DNA from: SHWB01 sp050246875
GTDB taxonomy: Bacteria > Pseudomonadota > Alphaproteobacteria > UBA6615
Direction of reading: 5' to 3'
Length of the DNA stretch: 64,000 nucleotides
Assembly (NCBI GenBank): GCA_050246875.1
Contig: JBFWVF010000008.1
Location: 228,446 to 292,445 of the forward strand
Shown: positions 58,141 to 64,000 of the stretch, piece by piece
Layout of the letters: each line of letters begins with the position of its first letter
Position numbering within the stretch: the stretch's first letter is position 1
Translations under genes and position numbers: made by a program
Notes under the pieces: generated by a model
Seen by the model: the letters and a program-made list of their open reading frames with translations, nothing else
Database searches by the model: none
What the model was told of the DNA's origin: nothing

Positions 58141-58515
58141 ATGACTGTGAAAGACATGCTCGCCGCCGCGAACGCAACAGTGCCGAAGATCACGCCGCAA
58201 GAAACCGCGGAGCGGCTACTGGCCGGGGATGCGCTCGTTGTCGATGTGCGGGACGCGCCTGAACTGCAATCGACTGGCAAGATCGCCGGTGCCATCCACG
58301 TCCCGCGGGGCATGCTGGAGTTCCGGGCGAGCCCGGAATCGCCATACTTCGACAAGGCCTTTGACCCGGACCGCACAGTGATCCTGTACTGCGCGTCGGG
58401 AGGACGCTCGGCGCTGGCAGGCAAGACCCTGAAGGATCTTGGCTACCGCGATGTGCGGAACATGGGCGCATTCAAGGATTGGGCGGAAAGCGGCGGAGCG
58501 GTCGACAACGTCTAA
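58135..58515 (+). CDS. Rhodanese-domain sulfurtransferase inserted in the tail operon
   Basis: 126 residues. It has the fold ITPQETAERLLAGDALVVDVRDAPELQSTGKIAGAIHVPRG and the active-site loop VILYCASGGRSALAG, in which the catalytic Cys is followed by ASGGRS, and a final LKDLGYRDVRNMGAFKDW. It moves sulfane sulfur (for instance to cyanide or thiols) in the cytoplasm. It stands on the strand opposite to the phage genes with a good AGGAGG site. It is not a phage structural gene; such proteins appear in metal and sulfur clusters. Confidence 0.92.
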   Translation: MAMTVKDMLAAANATVPKITPQETAERLLAGDALVVDVRDAPELQSTGKIAGAIHVPRGMLEFRASPESPYFDKAFDPDRTVILYCASGGRSALAGKTLKDLGYRDVRNMGAFKDWAESGGAVDNV

Positions 58516-58560
58516 GCGCCGCTGACGCGGCCGCCCTACGAGGAAATATGCGTCAGAGGT

Positions 58561-58896
58561 TCACGAAGGGAGCGAGGAGCCTGCGGTCTGGGCCGATGCT
58601 GCGAACAAACTCACAAGAATTTCCGCAGCAAGAGCAAGAAACAGGTAGATGGCCGCCACATCAAACGCCACAAGCCTGTCCCGGTCCAGCCGCATCCCGC
58701 CGAAGATGCAGCGCAGGAAGTTCACGCCTGCGCACAACCACATGATCAGCGCGAAGACCGGCAACTGGCGTGCCGACGAACTCGATGCAACCACTCCCGC
58801 CAGGGAAGCCACAATCACCACCCGAACCAGAAGGATGCGGTTTGCCTGATCCGCTGCCGCAGCGTCCGAAGGGGCAAGAAGCCGATCGTCGACCAT
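58561..58896 (-). CDS. Small membrane protein of unknown function within the tail operon
   Basis: 111 residues with three transmembrane helices: ILLVRVVIVASLAGVVA, LPVFALIMWLCAGVNFL and VAAIYLFLALAAEILVSLF. It is read in the tail direction, directly after the G-T gene, and 38 bases from the end of the rhodanese gene. It is not a known lambda-type tail gene. It may be an accessory (moron) protein such as a superinfection-exclusion factor or part of the inserted cassette; nothing decides between them. Confidence 0.55.
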   Translation of the reverse strand: MVDDRLLAPSDAAAADQANRILLVRVVIVASLAGVVASSSSARQLPVFALIMWLCAGVNFLRCIFGGMRLDRDRLVAFDVAAIYLFLALAAEILVSLFAASAQTAGSSLPS

Positions 58897-58919
58897 GTAG
58901 TGACGTTAGCGCGAATACT

Positions 58920-59650
58920 TTACGCGTCAAGGACCTGCCGGCGAACCTGCTCCAAATTCCCCCTCGATATTGTCTCGACCCTCCCCGCCTCGATCTCCGG
59001 CAGGAACTCCGCAAGCCAGCGCGCCTCGCAACCGAGGGCCGCACCGACCGCGAAGGCGACGGCAAGATCAAGGCCGAGCACGTGGCCGGACGGTGCGATG
59101 CGCAGTTGCCCGGCGCAACGTTCCGCGACGTCCCAGGCTTCCCAGCCCTCGACCGTCGCCGGTGCGTGCTCGACATAGGGACACTGCGCGCCGTCCGGGC
59201 CAGCGGCACCGGTGGCGCAGGGCAGGCCCATGTCGGCACAGCCTGCGCAATAGTCCGGCCCGCCGCCGTGGTGCCAGGCGGCGCGGGCCCTCAGGCGTTT
59301 TTTTCCGCAACCACGAGGCCGAGGGATTCTTCTGCGGCGAGGTATTTGTCCTGGAAGCGCTCGGCGATCTGCCAGAGATCGAAGGCGGCATCGATAGCAT
59401 CGGGCTCGACCGGCGCCGGGGCTCCGTCCTCCGCGGCGATGCCCTCCCAGTCGACGATGGCGACGCGCGCCAGCGCCTTCACGAAGGCGGCCGTCCGTTC
59501 GCCCGGCGCGGCCTCGGCACCGCCGGCGGCAAAGCGCGCGCCGAGCACCATGGCCGAGGTGAGCGGTCGGACCTTGAGACGCGGGCCCTCCGGCCACAGC
59601 TCGATCCAGTAGGGCTCGCCCGCGGCGCGGCCCTTCGACAGCCTGATCAT
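58920..59650 (-). CDS. GT: Phage tail assembly chaperone G-T fusion made by -1 frameshift
   Basis: Ribosomes that shift one base back at 59303-59297 leave gene G and read about 125 more residues to TAA at 58920, giving a protein of about 243 residues. The added part (T) has RARAAWHHGGGPDYCAGCADMGLPC, with Cys residues that could bind zinc, then GWEAWDVAERCAGQLRIAPSGHVLGLDLAVAFAVGAALG and ends VRRQVLDA. This domain is met in phages between the tail-tube and tape-measure genes. In lambda, G and G-T chaperone the tape measure. The frame and signal are seen; that it operates is inferred. Confidence 0.8.
59257..59303 (-). promoter_or_regulatory. Programmed -1 frameshift signal: slippery heptamer plus stem-loop
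   Basis: On the minus strand the heptamer A AAA AAC (59303-59297), in the correct zero-frame phase, stands one codon before the G stop. Seven bases later a stem-loop begins: GGCCCGCGCCGCC (59289-59277) pairs with GGCGGCGGGCC (59267-59257) with a 2-base bulge and a 9-base loop. Spacing and form are those of classic bacterial and phage signals. Confidence 0.85.
59291..59650 (-). CDS. G: Phage tail assembly chaperone G
   Basis: 119 residues: MIRLSKGRAAGEPYWIELWPEGPRLKVRPLTSAM, then an Ala-rich helix and DAAFDLWQIAERFQDKYLAAEESLGLVVAEKNA. Position, between tail tube and tape measure, and the frameshift site at its end identify it as the G product. Its normal stop at 59291 gives the short form, made in excess; the shifted form is the G-T fusion. 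It starts 9 bases after the tail-tube gene. Confidence 0.82.
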   Translation of the reverse strand: MIRLSKGRAAGEPYWIELWPEGPRLKVRPLTSAMVLGARFAAGGAEAAPGERTAAFVKALARVAIVDWEGIAAEDGAPAPVEPDAIDAAFDLWQIAERFQDKYLAAEESLGLVVAEKNA

Positions 59651-59658
59651 GGCGAGCC

Positions 59659-60600
59659 TCAGTACGTTGCGACATCGTTGGCGAGCGTCACCGTGACCAT
59701 CGGATCGGTCCCGTCCCGCGCCCCGCGCCAGTCGAAGGAGGCCTGGATGCCGCCGGGCCCGGTGACGGGCGTCTTCGGCTTCGGCAGGAACACGCGCGGC
59801 ACGGCGATGGTGAGCGAGCCAACCTCGGCGATGGTCCAGGCGAAGGCGAGGTCGACCGGATCGCCGGCGGTGGCGGCATCGAGCAGCGCCGTATCGGCGA
59901 AGCGCACATCGAACGTGCCGGTCATTGCCGAGCGCACCGGGTCGGCGCCGCCGATCAAGCCGTCCGGGCGGATGGTCTCGATCACTTCGAGGTTGTTGGC
60001 ATAGTTGGCGGTCGCGCGCGTCACATTGCCCAGCGGCGAGCCGCCCAGCGACACCGAGCCCTGGAACTGGTTGAAGCGGGTATGGACCCGCTCGGTCGGC
60101 GTGCCGCCCGAGGAGGTCCCTGCCTGAGTCTCGCCCTGCGCGATGCAGGGAACGACTGCACTGGCGCCGCCGCGCCGCTCGAAGGTGAAATTGATGCCGT
60201 TGGCGCGCACGCCGGTGTGCACGAAGTATGCCGGCACTTCCGGGTGGCCGATCTCGATCGCCGCCGAGGGCAGGTCGAACGATCCGGATGAAAAGGTATG
60301 GACGAACTCGTCCGTCTCCGGTTCGTCGGTCGCGGGCTGGCCGAAGGCGAGCTTCAGCCAGAAGCCGATGTCGCGCAGGTCGACCGGCACGGTGATCTCG
60401 CCGGTGTTGCTGATGGCATCGCGGATCGGGTCGGCCGGATCGCGCCCCGCTCCCAGCAGGTCGTCCTCGATAAGCCCCTGCTCGGCGCCGAGGTTCGACT
60501 GGACGAAGGGCAGGCGCATGTAGTTGCCGCCCGGCGCGGTGCCGTAGGCGGATTCGTACTGGCCGAGCATCGCTGCCCGGATGCCATAGGCGCGTGCCAT
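59659..60600 (-). CDS. V: Phage tail tube protein (lambda gpV-like)
   Basis: 313 residues. It starts ARAYGIRAAMLGQYESAYGTAPG, a typical tail-tube head, and contains DIGFWLKLAFGQPA, then GINFTFERRGGASAVV, and ATANYANNLEVIETIRPDGLIGGADPV, and MTGTFDVRFADTALLDAATAGDPVDLAF. It forms the hollow tube through which DNA passes. The position between the tail terminator and G agrees. Confidence 0.85.
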   Translation of the reverse strand: MARAYGIRAAMLGQYESAYGTAPGGNYMRLPFVQSNLGAEQGLIEDDLLGAGRDPADPIRDAISNTGEITVPVDLRDIGFWLKLAFGQPATDEPETDEFVHTFSSGSFDLPSAAIEIGHPEVPAYFVHTGVRANGINFTFERRGGASAVVPCIAQGETQAGTSSGGTPTERVHTRFNQFQGSVSLGGSPLGNVTRATANYANNLEVIETIRPDGLIGGADPVRSAMTGTFDVRFADTALLDAATAGDPVDLAFAWTIAEVGSLTIAVPRVFLPKPKTPVTGPGGIQASFDWRGARDGTDPMVTVTLANDVATY

Positions 60601-60609
60601 GGCGGTCTC

Positions 60610-61047
60610 CTATGCGAGGGGATCGGGGGTCGAGTAGAAGAGCGTGACCGTGACCACGGCGCCGGCGATGGCACCGGCGCCATCCACGGCAAGATCGCTG
60701 GTCTGCGGCGCCGACCATTCGAGCCAGTCGATGGCGCCGCCCAGCGTGCGGTCGGACGCGAGAGCCGTGCCGACCGAACGGGCAAGGGTATCGAGCGAGG
60801 CTGTCCGCGCCGTCGCCGGGACGGGCTGGACGACGAGGTCGAGGCGAGCCTCATGCTCATAGTGATAAAGCGGCGGCGACAGCGTGACCTCGGGCTCGCC
60901 CGGGTCGCCATCACGCAGGATGACGAGGCCGCCGGCGCCGACCTTCTCGGGCAACACCGCGTTGCGCTCGACCCTCGCGCCGGCAACCTCAAGCGTCTGC
61001 AACACCGCGAACAACGCCGACAGGGCCGTCTCGCGCACGCTGCTCAT
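60610..61047 (-). CDS. Phage tail terminator-like protein (lambda gpU position)
   Basis: 145 residues. It has the alpha/beta pattern of small tail-completion proteins: SVRETALSALFAVLQTLEVAGARVERN, then GGLVILRDGDPGEPEVTLSPPLYHYEHEARLDLVV and GAVVTVTLFYSTPDPLA. The start at 61047 overlaps the previous gene's stop (ATGA). Gene order (DUF6441, this gene, tail tube) supports the tail terminator role; sequence similarity alone is modest. Confidence 0.7.
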   Translation of the reverse strand: MSSVRETALSALFAVLQTLEVAGARVERNAVLPEKVGAGGLVILRDGDPGEPEVTLSPPLYHYEHEARLDLVVQPVPATARTASLDTLARSVGTALASDRTLGGAIDWLEWSAPQTSDLAVDGAGAIAGAVVTVTLFYSTPDPLA

Positions 61048-61715
61048 CCGCGGTTCCACTCCCGAACGATAAGGTCCGGCAACAGCGCCTGCCACTTGCG
61101 ATCGACGGCGCCGACATCGAGACGGCGGCGCAGCGTCACCTGCGGCACCAGCAGGAACATGACCACGGTGGTCAGGCCCCGCCCCTTCGCTACGGCTCCT
61201 GCGGATGCCTTGCGGAAGCCGCGCAGGGTGCCAGTGGCCCGCGCGAAGGACGCCCGCACGCCGTCGACGACCAGCAGCGACGGCCCATTGGCGCGATAGA
61301 CGAAGCGCAGCTTGCCGTAGCGCATGTCCGGCCAGGTCGCCGGCGAGATGCGCTTGCCGCCGATCCCGCGTGCCGGCGCGTTCGCGGTCGGGATGGCGAG
61401 CCAGAACCCGTCCTTCGAACGGATGGTCACGCCGCGGTCGAAGGCGTCGATCAGCAACGGCGCCTTGCTGTAGACCAGCGCCGCCGCGCGGATGCTTTTG
61501 CCGTCCGGCGGATAGAGTTTCGGGCGGCTCCAGGTGTTGGCGAGTTTCTGACCGAGGCCGGCCGACAGCACCTGCTGGCGCAGATCGGCCCGCACGCCGG
61601 TGGCTGCCGCCGTGATGCCGGCACCGACAGCGCGTTCGGCACGGGTGACCTCGTCACGCATGAAGGCCGCGAGGTCGCCGACGACGGCGGCCTGCAGCCG
61701 GAGATCGTCGGCCAC
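61044..61715 (-). CDS. DUF6441-like phage minor tail protein (lambda gpZ position)
   Basis: 223 residues, GTG start. It reads LAAFMRDEVTRAERAVGAGITAAATGVRADLRQQVLSAGLG, then LANTWSRPKLYPPDG, AALVYSKAPLLIDAFDRGVTI and FWLAIPTANAPARGIGGKRISP, the pattern of DUF6441 phage proteins. In lambda-like phages the same place is taken by Z, needed for tail-length completion. Its start overlaps the preceding stop by one base. Function by position. Confidence 0.7.
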   Translation of the reverse strand: MADDLRLQAAVVGDLAAFMRDEVTRAERAVGAGITAAATGVRADLRQQVLSAGLGQKLANTWSRPKLYPPDGKSIRAAALVYSKAPLLIDAFDRGVTIRSKDGFWLAIPTANAPARGIGGKRISPATWPDMRYGKLRFVYRANGPSLLVVDGVRASFARATGTLRGFRKASAGAVAKGRGLTTVVMFLLVPQVTLRRRLDVGAVDRKWQALLPDLIVREWNRG

Positions 61716-62032
61716 TACTCGTCGACGGCAGCGGGTCGCGTATCGAGGCGCCAGACCAGCCGCTCGGCATCGCGAGCCGGCTCGCCCTGCACGATGTAGG
61801 TCACCCCGCCGTGAAGCAGTTCGTCGCCCGATGCCGGCTCGGCGACATCGGCGACGGGCACATCGAACAGCGCCGTTTCACTGTGCACGCGGGTCTCCCC
61901 GAACGCGGATACGTCGTCGTCGCGCACGGGGATTGCCCGCACCGTGCTCGAAGGTCCATCGGCAGGCGTGTAGACGGCAGCTTCTCCGAAAGTATCGAAG
62001 CAGGTGCCGACCATGGCCGCGAAATCGATCAT
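61715..62032 (-). CDS. Phage head-tail joining protein (gpFII-like position)
   Basis: 105 residues: MIDFAAMVGTCFDTFGEAAVYTPADG, then VRAIPVRDDDVSAFGE and ETALFDVPVADVAEPASGDELLHGGVTYIVQGEPARD, a beta-rich layout like head-tail attachment proteins. It precedes the DUF6441 gene with a one-base overlap. The call rests on layout and place between the capsid and the tail genes. Confidence 0.65.
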   Translation of the reverse strand: MIDFAAMVGTCFDTFGEAAVYTPADGPSSTVRAIPVRDDDVSAFGETRVHSETALFDVPVADVAEPASGDELLHGGVTYIVQGEPARDAERLVWRLDTRPAAVDE

Positions 62033-62071
62033 TCGCCCTCACGCCTGAGCGCTGCAATCCGAACCGCCTGG

Positions 62072-62512
62072 CTACAGACCGCGCTCGACCGCCCAGCGAA
62101 AGAGCGGGAGGTCGGTCAGCCTGATGATCGGCGCCGCGGGGATCTCGTCGACGGAGACCTTCCCGTCCGTGCCGAAGCCGATGAGATCGAGCCGCATATG
62201 ACCCTTCGGCATCGCGACGATGATCGCGTCCTCGATGGCTGCGAGTTCGATCGTCGGGGTCCTGAGTCTTTCGGCAACGCGACGCAGGGAGAATAGGTTG
62301 ACCGTTGCACCCATCGGCGGCCACGAACCCGAGGCCGCGATTGTGGCAAGTATCGTTCCGCGGTCTTCGGCGAGGCCGAGTTCACCCGTGGCCGGATCGA
62401 AGGACAGCCAGACCGGACACACCGACACAAACCGCCGGCGGCGGTGACTGCCGAGTACCTTGAGCGCCGCTACCAGGTCCGTGCGGGATACCGTCAGCTT
62501 GATCCCGTCCAT
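62072..62512 (-). CDS. Hypothetical protein in the head-tail region
   Basis: 146 residues. N-terminus MDGIKLTVSRTDLVAALKVLGSH, then FVSVCPVWLSFDPATGELGLAEDRGTILATIAAS, and a strand-rich rest (IELAAIEDAIIVAMP). It has the alternation of strands found in sliding-clamp-like domains, but I would not assign it. It is on the tail strand, between the head-tail joining gene and the next small gene. It has no phage family match by eye. Confidence 0.5.
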   Translation of the reverse strand: MDGIKLTVSRTDLVAALKVLGSHRRRRFVSVCPVWLSFDPATGELGLAEDRGTILATIAASGSWPPMGATVNLFSLRRVAERLRTPTIELAAIEDAIIVAMPKGHMRLDLIGFGTDGKVSVDEIPAAPIIRLTDLPLFRWAVERGL

Positions 62513-62548
62513 CGCCGGAGAGCCTCCCCCGATTGGCCCGCACCGAGC

Positions 62549-62842
62549 TTAACTCCGCTCCAGCAAGGCCGCCGCAATCTCCGTCCATTCGTCCTGCAAC
62601 AGCGCCACCGATACCTCCCGGCCCGCGCGGCGATACCAGTACGCCGCGTTGTCCTGGTCGCCCTCGACCCGGTGCAGGTGCGCATGCACCCACGCGCCGT
62701 CCGGGCCGTCGCTATCCTGCGCGGCTCCATGCGCCGCTGCCCAGTCGCCGCGGGCGAGGTGCCAGAGGGCGACCAGCGGCGCCGCCATGCCCGCCGGGGG
62801 AGTTTCCCGCTCCAGCGATTTCCGGAATGCCGCGAGATCCAT
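62549..62842 (-). CDS. Small helical (TPR-like) protein of unknown function
   Basis: 97 residues. MDLAAFRKSLERETPPAGMAAPLVALWHLARGDWAAAHGAAQDS, then GAWVHAHLHRVEGDQDNAAYWYRRAGRE, looks like two or three TPR-type helical hairpins. Similar short proteins occur in many bacterial chromosomes and are not phage proteins. The ATG at 62842 has GAGGTG in front, which decides it; the frame continues upstream into a phage gene fragment. It may be one of the inserted host-type genes, here in the tail direction. Confidence 0.6.
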   Translation of the reverse strand: MDLAAFRKSLERETPPAGMAAPLVALWHLARGDWAAAHGAAQDSDGPDGAWVHAHLHRVEGDQDNAAYWYRRAGREVSVALLQDEWTEIAAALLERS

Positions 62843-62903
62843 GACCGTCACCTCTGGCGGCGATTGTATCGGGTCCCACCGCACTCCGTAACCGCTCCGG
62901 AGA

Positions 62904-62935
62904 TCACGCCAGCTTGGCCCGCTGCAACATGGCCA
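62904..62935 (-). repeat. Short direct repeat of the capsid 3' end (partner 63615-63644)
   Basis: The ~30 bases ending in the stop codon of the capsid gene (63615-63644) recur at 62904-62935 in the same direction, about 26 of 29 bases equal. They flank the opposite-strand gene at 63094-63546 and the phage gene fragment. Confidence 0.7.
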
Positions 62936-63043
62936 TCTCGCGGTGCCGATCTCGAACGTACTGGGGTCGCTATCGGCGTCAATCGCGTCGCGCGCAACCG
63001 TGATCCGGGCATTCTTGACGGCGTTGCTGTAGTCGACGGACAT
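62904..63043 (-). pseudogene. Chimeric remnant: 5' part of a phage gene joined to a copy of the capsid 3' end
   Basis: From ATG at 63043 the minus strand reads MSVDYSNAVKNARITVARD and on to TFEIGTA, which is the start of a phage protein often found next to the capsid gene. Then, out of that frame, follow MAMLQRAKLA and a stop at 62904, matching the last residues of the capsid protein (MLQRAKLA) at 63615. So two phage ends have been joined, probably by recombination. Confidence 0.65.
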
Positions 63044-63093
63044 ATAGAACCTTTCGTCCTAGTGGGTCGGGCAACTCAAGCAGGAGGTAGCAG

Positions 63094-63546
63094 ATGCAAG
63101 ACGCTTCCGGATGGTTCAACCCGACCATTGCCGCAGCCTTGATTGCCGCAGCCGTGGCTGTTGCGACTTTCGTCATTCGGGACCTCGTCGTTTCATCGCG
63201 ACGGAGCCGGCAGAGCAGCCGCGCGCGGCTCGTCGAGGAGAAGCTGACAAAGATTTATTCGCCCCTGATGGCGATGATGGGAACCCGCGATCTGGGAGAT
63301 TCCGAGACCTTGGGCATCCTTCACTACGACCAGCGCCTGCGCGACAGCGTCGGCGAGAACCTCCATCTCCTGAGCCCGTCACTGCGCGACATGGTGACCG
63401 AAGCGATTTCGATGGGTCGCTGGAACGGCCCCAATCAGGGATTCACCCCCGCTGAACAGAAGCGGCTTCTGGAAATGACGCCAGCCTTCCGTACCGCGCT
63501 CATGGAAGAGTTCGAGGCGCTGCGCAAGGAACATGCTGGCGAATAG
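63094..63546 (+). CDS. Membrane-anchored accessory protein on the opposite strand (moron candidate)
   Basis: 150 residues. One N-terminal transmembrane helix (IAAALIAAAVAVATFVI), then a basic stretch and a helical cytoplasmic domain (ARLVEEKLTKIYSPLMAMMG, LRDMVTEAISMG, LEMTPAFRTALMEEFEAL). The ribosome site AGGAGG is good and the orientation is opposite to the phage operon, with its own transcription likely. Single-helix moron proteins often modify the envelope against other phages; this is only a possibility. I recognise no family. Confidence 0.65.
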   Translation: MQDASGWFNPTIAAALIAAAVAVATFVIRDLVVSSRRSRQSSRARLVEEKLTKIYSPLMAMMGTRDLGDSETLGILHYDQRLRDSVGENLHLLSPSLRDMVTEAISMGRWNGPNQGFTPAEQKRLLEMTPAFRTALMEEFEALRKEHAGE

Positions 63547-63614
63547 CAAGCGTCCCCCGCGATCCGCCAGTGCTCTCACCGGGACAGATGGCAAAACCAT
63601 GACGCCGGTGCAGG

Positions 63615-64000
63615 CTACGCTAGCTTGGCCCGCTGCAGCATGGCCGGCCGCGTGCACATGAACAGCGGGTAGGAGTAGACCTCGGGCTGGGCCCACTGGT
63701 TGCGCTGCAGGTCGCGCACGATCATGCCGTACATCGGCAGGCCAGGGGTGTTGGCGAAGTCGAAGGACTCGCCGGGCGACCACGCGGCCTCGAACACGCC
63801 GGGCGCGCCGACCGGGAAGAACTTCGCCTTCGTCGAGGGAATGCCGAACATTTCCGTGCCCTCGGTGCCGGCATCGTCGAAATCGTCGGTGCCCTGGTAG
63901 TTGTGGAACACGATGCCGCCATAGGGGAAGGACTCGAACTCGGCGTTCTGGCGCAGTTCCGCGGCAGCCGCCCAGTTCTGGTAGGTCGACCGGACGTTGG
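63615..64000 (-). CDS. E: Major capsid protein E, C-terminal part (lambda gpE-like)
   Basis: The frame is open to the window edge, so the gene starts beyond base 64000. The visible ~128 residues read NWAAAAELRQNAEFESFPYGGIVFHNYQG, then MFGIPSTKAKFFPVGAPGVFEAAWSP and GMIVRDLQRNQWAQPEVYSYPLFMCTRPAMLQRAKLA, characteristic of the phage capsid family E, in which the C-terminal domain joins capsomers. This places the head genes on the right side, out of view. Confidence 0.85.
   Translation of the reverse strand, partial: NVRSTYQNWAAAAELRQNAEFESFPYGGIVFHNYQGTDDFDDAGTEGTEMFGIPSTKAKFFPVGAPGVFEAAWSPGESFDFANTPGLPMYGMIVRDLQRNQWAQPEVYSYPLFMCTRPAMLQRAKLA

Noticed and set aside
62072..62512. DNA polymerase sliding clamp-like protein
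   Set aside because: The strand pattern is suggestive but the protein is only 146 residues and no clamp motif is visible, so it was left as hypothetical.
1..64000. CRISPR array or Cas genes
   Set aside because: No set of regularly spaced short repeats and no Cas motif was found; the short repeats present are coding duplications.

Overview
The window is high-GC, densely packed, and looks like an alphaproteobacterial chromosome, probably Rhodospirillales or Hyphomicrobiales. The basis is third-position GC bias, many stop/start overlaps (ATGA, TGATG), and gene types common in that class: a TRAP solute receptor, two GMC oxidoreductases, an NdvB/NdvC-type beta-glucan locus, GtrA/GtrB-like genes and a luciferase-like monooxygenase. 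No rRNA gene, intact tRNA or CRISPR array was seen.

Bases 1-36,092 are ordinary chromosome. Bases 1-14.5 kb hold catabolic and housekeeping genes: an oxidoreductase tail, GMC oxidoreductase, TMEM175-like channel, CinA, RecQ, a thiolase/DUF35/haloacetate-dehalogenase run, an orphan TRAP receptor, a drug/metabolite exporter and a quinone-oxidoreductase relative. At 13.5-14.8 kb a MoaD/ThiS-like protein is paired with a BNR propeller. From 16.3 to 26.1 kb lies a cell-surface block: an NdvC-like and an NdvB-like beta-1,3-glucan enzyme around a small secreted protein, then GtrA, a ChbG/HpnK deacetylase, a methyltransferase, a polyprenyl-phosphate glycosyltransferase and a GT-C-like membrane protein. 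From 26.1 to 36.1 kb lies a second catabolic block (alpha-hydroxy-acid oxidase relative, Fe/2-oxoglutarate oxygenase, FAH and dienelactone hydrolases, an enolase-superfamily dehydratase, GMC oxidoreductase, PanB relative, flavin monooxygenase).

Bases 36.1-40.6 kb change character: a gene-poor stretch with a tRNA-Leu-like 3' end and nested GTGCCC palindromes precedes a probable copper operon (Cys-rich small protein, cytochrome c, tiny membrane protein, SCO chaperone, Met-rich periplasmic protein, membrane protein, beta-propeller).

Bases 40.6-64 kb are a lambda-like prophage read on the minus strand in the order capsid E, head-tail joining, tail proteins, G and G-T (with a textbook -1 frameshift signal), tape measure H, M, L, K, I, J, a collagen-like/Hint tail protein, a GRDP/Hint protein, an unknown protein and a prolyl-hydroxylase-like Fe(II) oxygenase. 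The operon is interrupted at several points by non-phage genes, most on the opposite strand: an ArsR/CDF/LspA/antiporter metal cluster with a decayed IS630, a SHOCT protein, a rhodanese, and a membrane-anchored protein. Two of these insertions are flanked by direct duplications of phage sequence. I regard the metal-gene-studded tail operon, and the pairing of a collagen-like tail protein with a prolyl-hydroxylase-like enzyme, as the most interesting parts. All functional calls come from reading motifs and gene order; no database search was possible.
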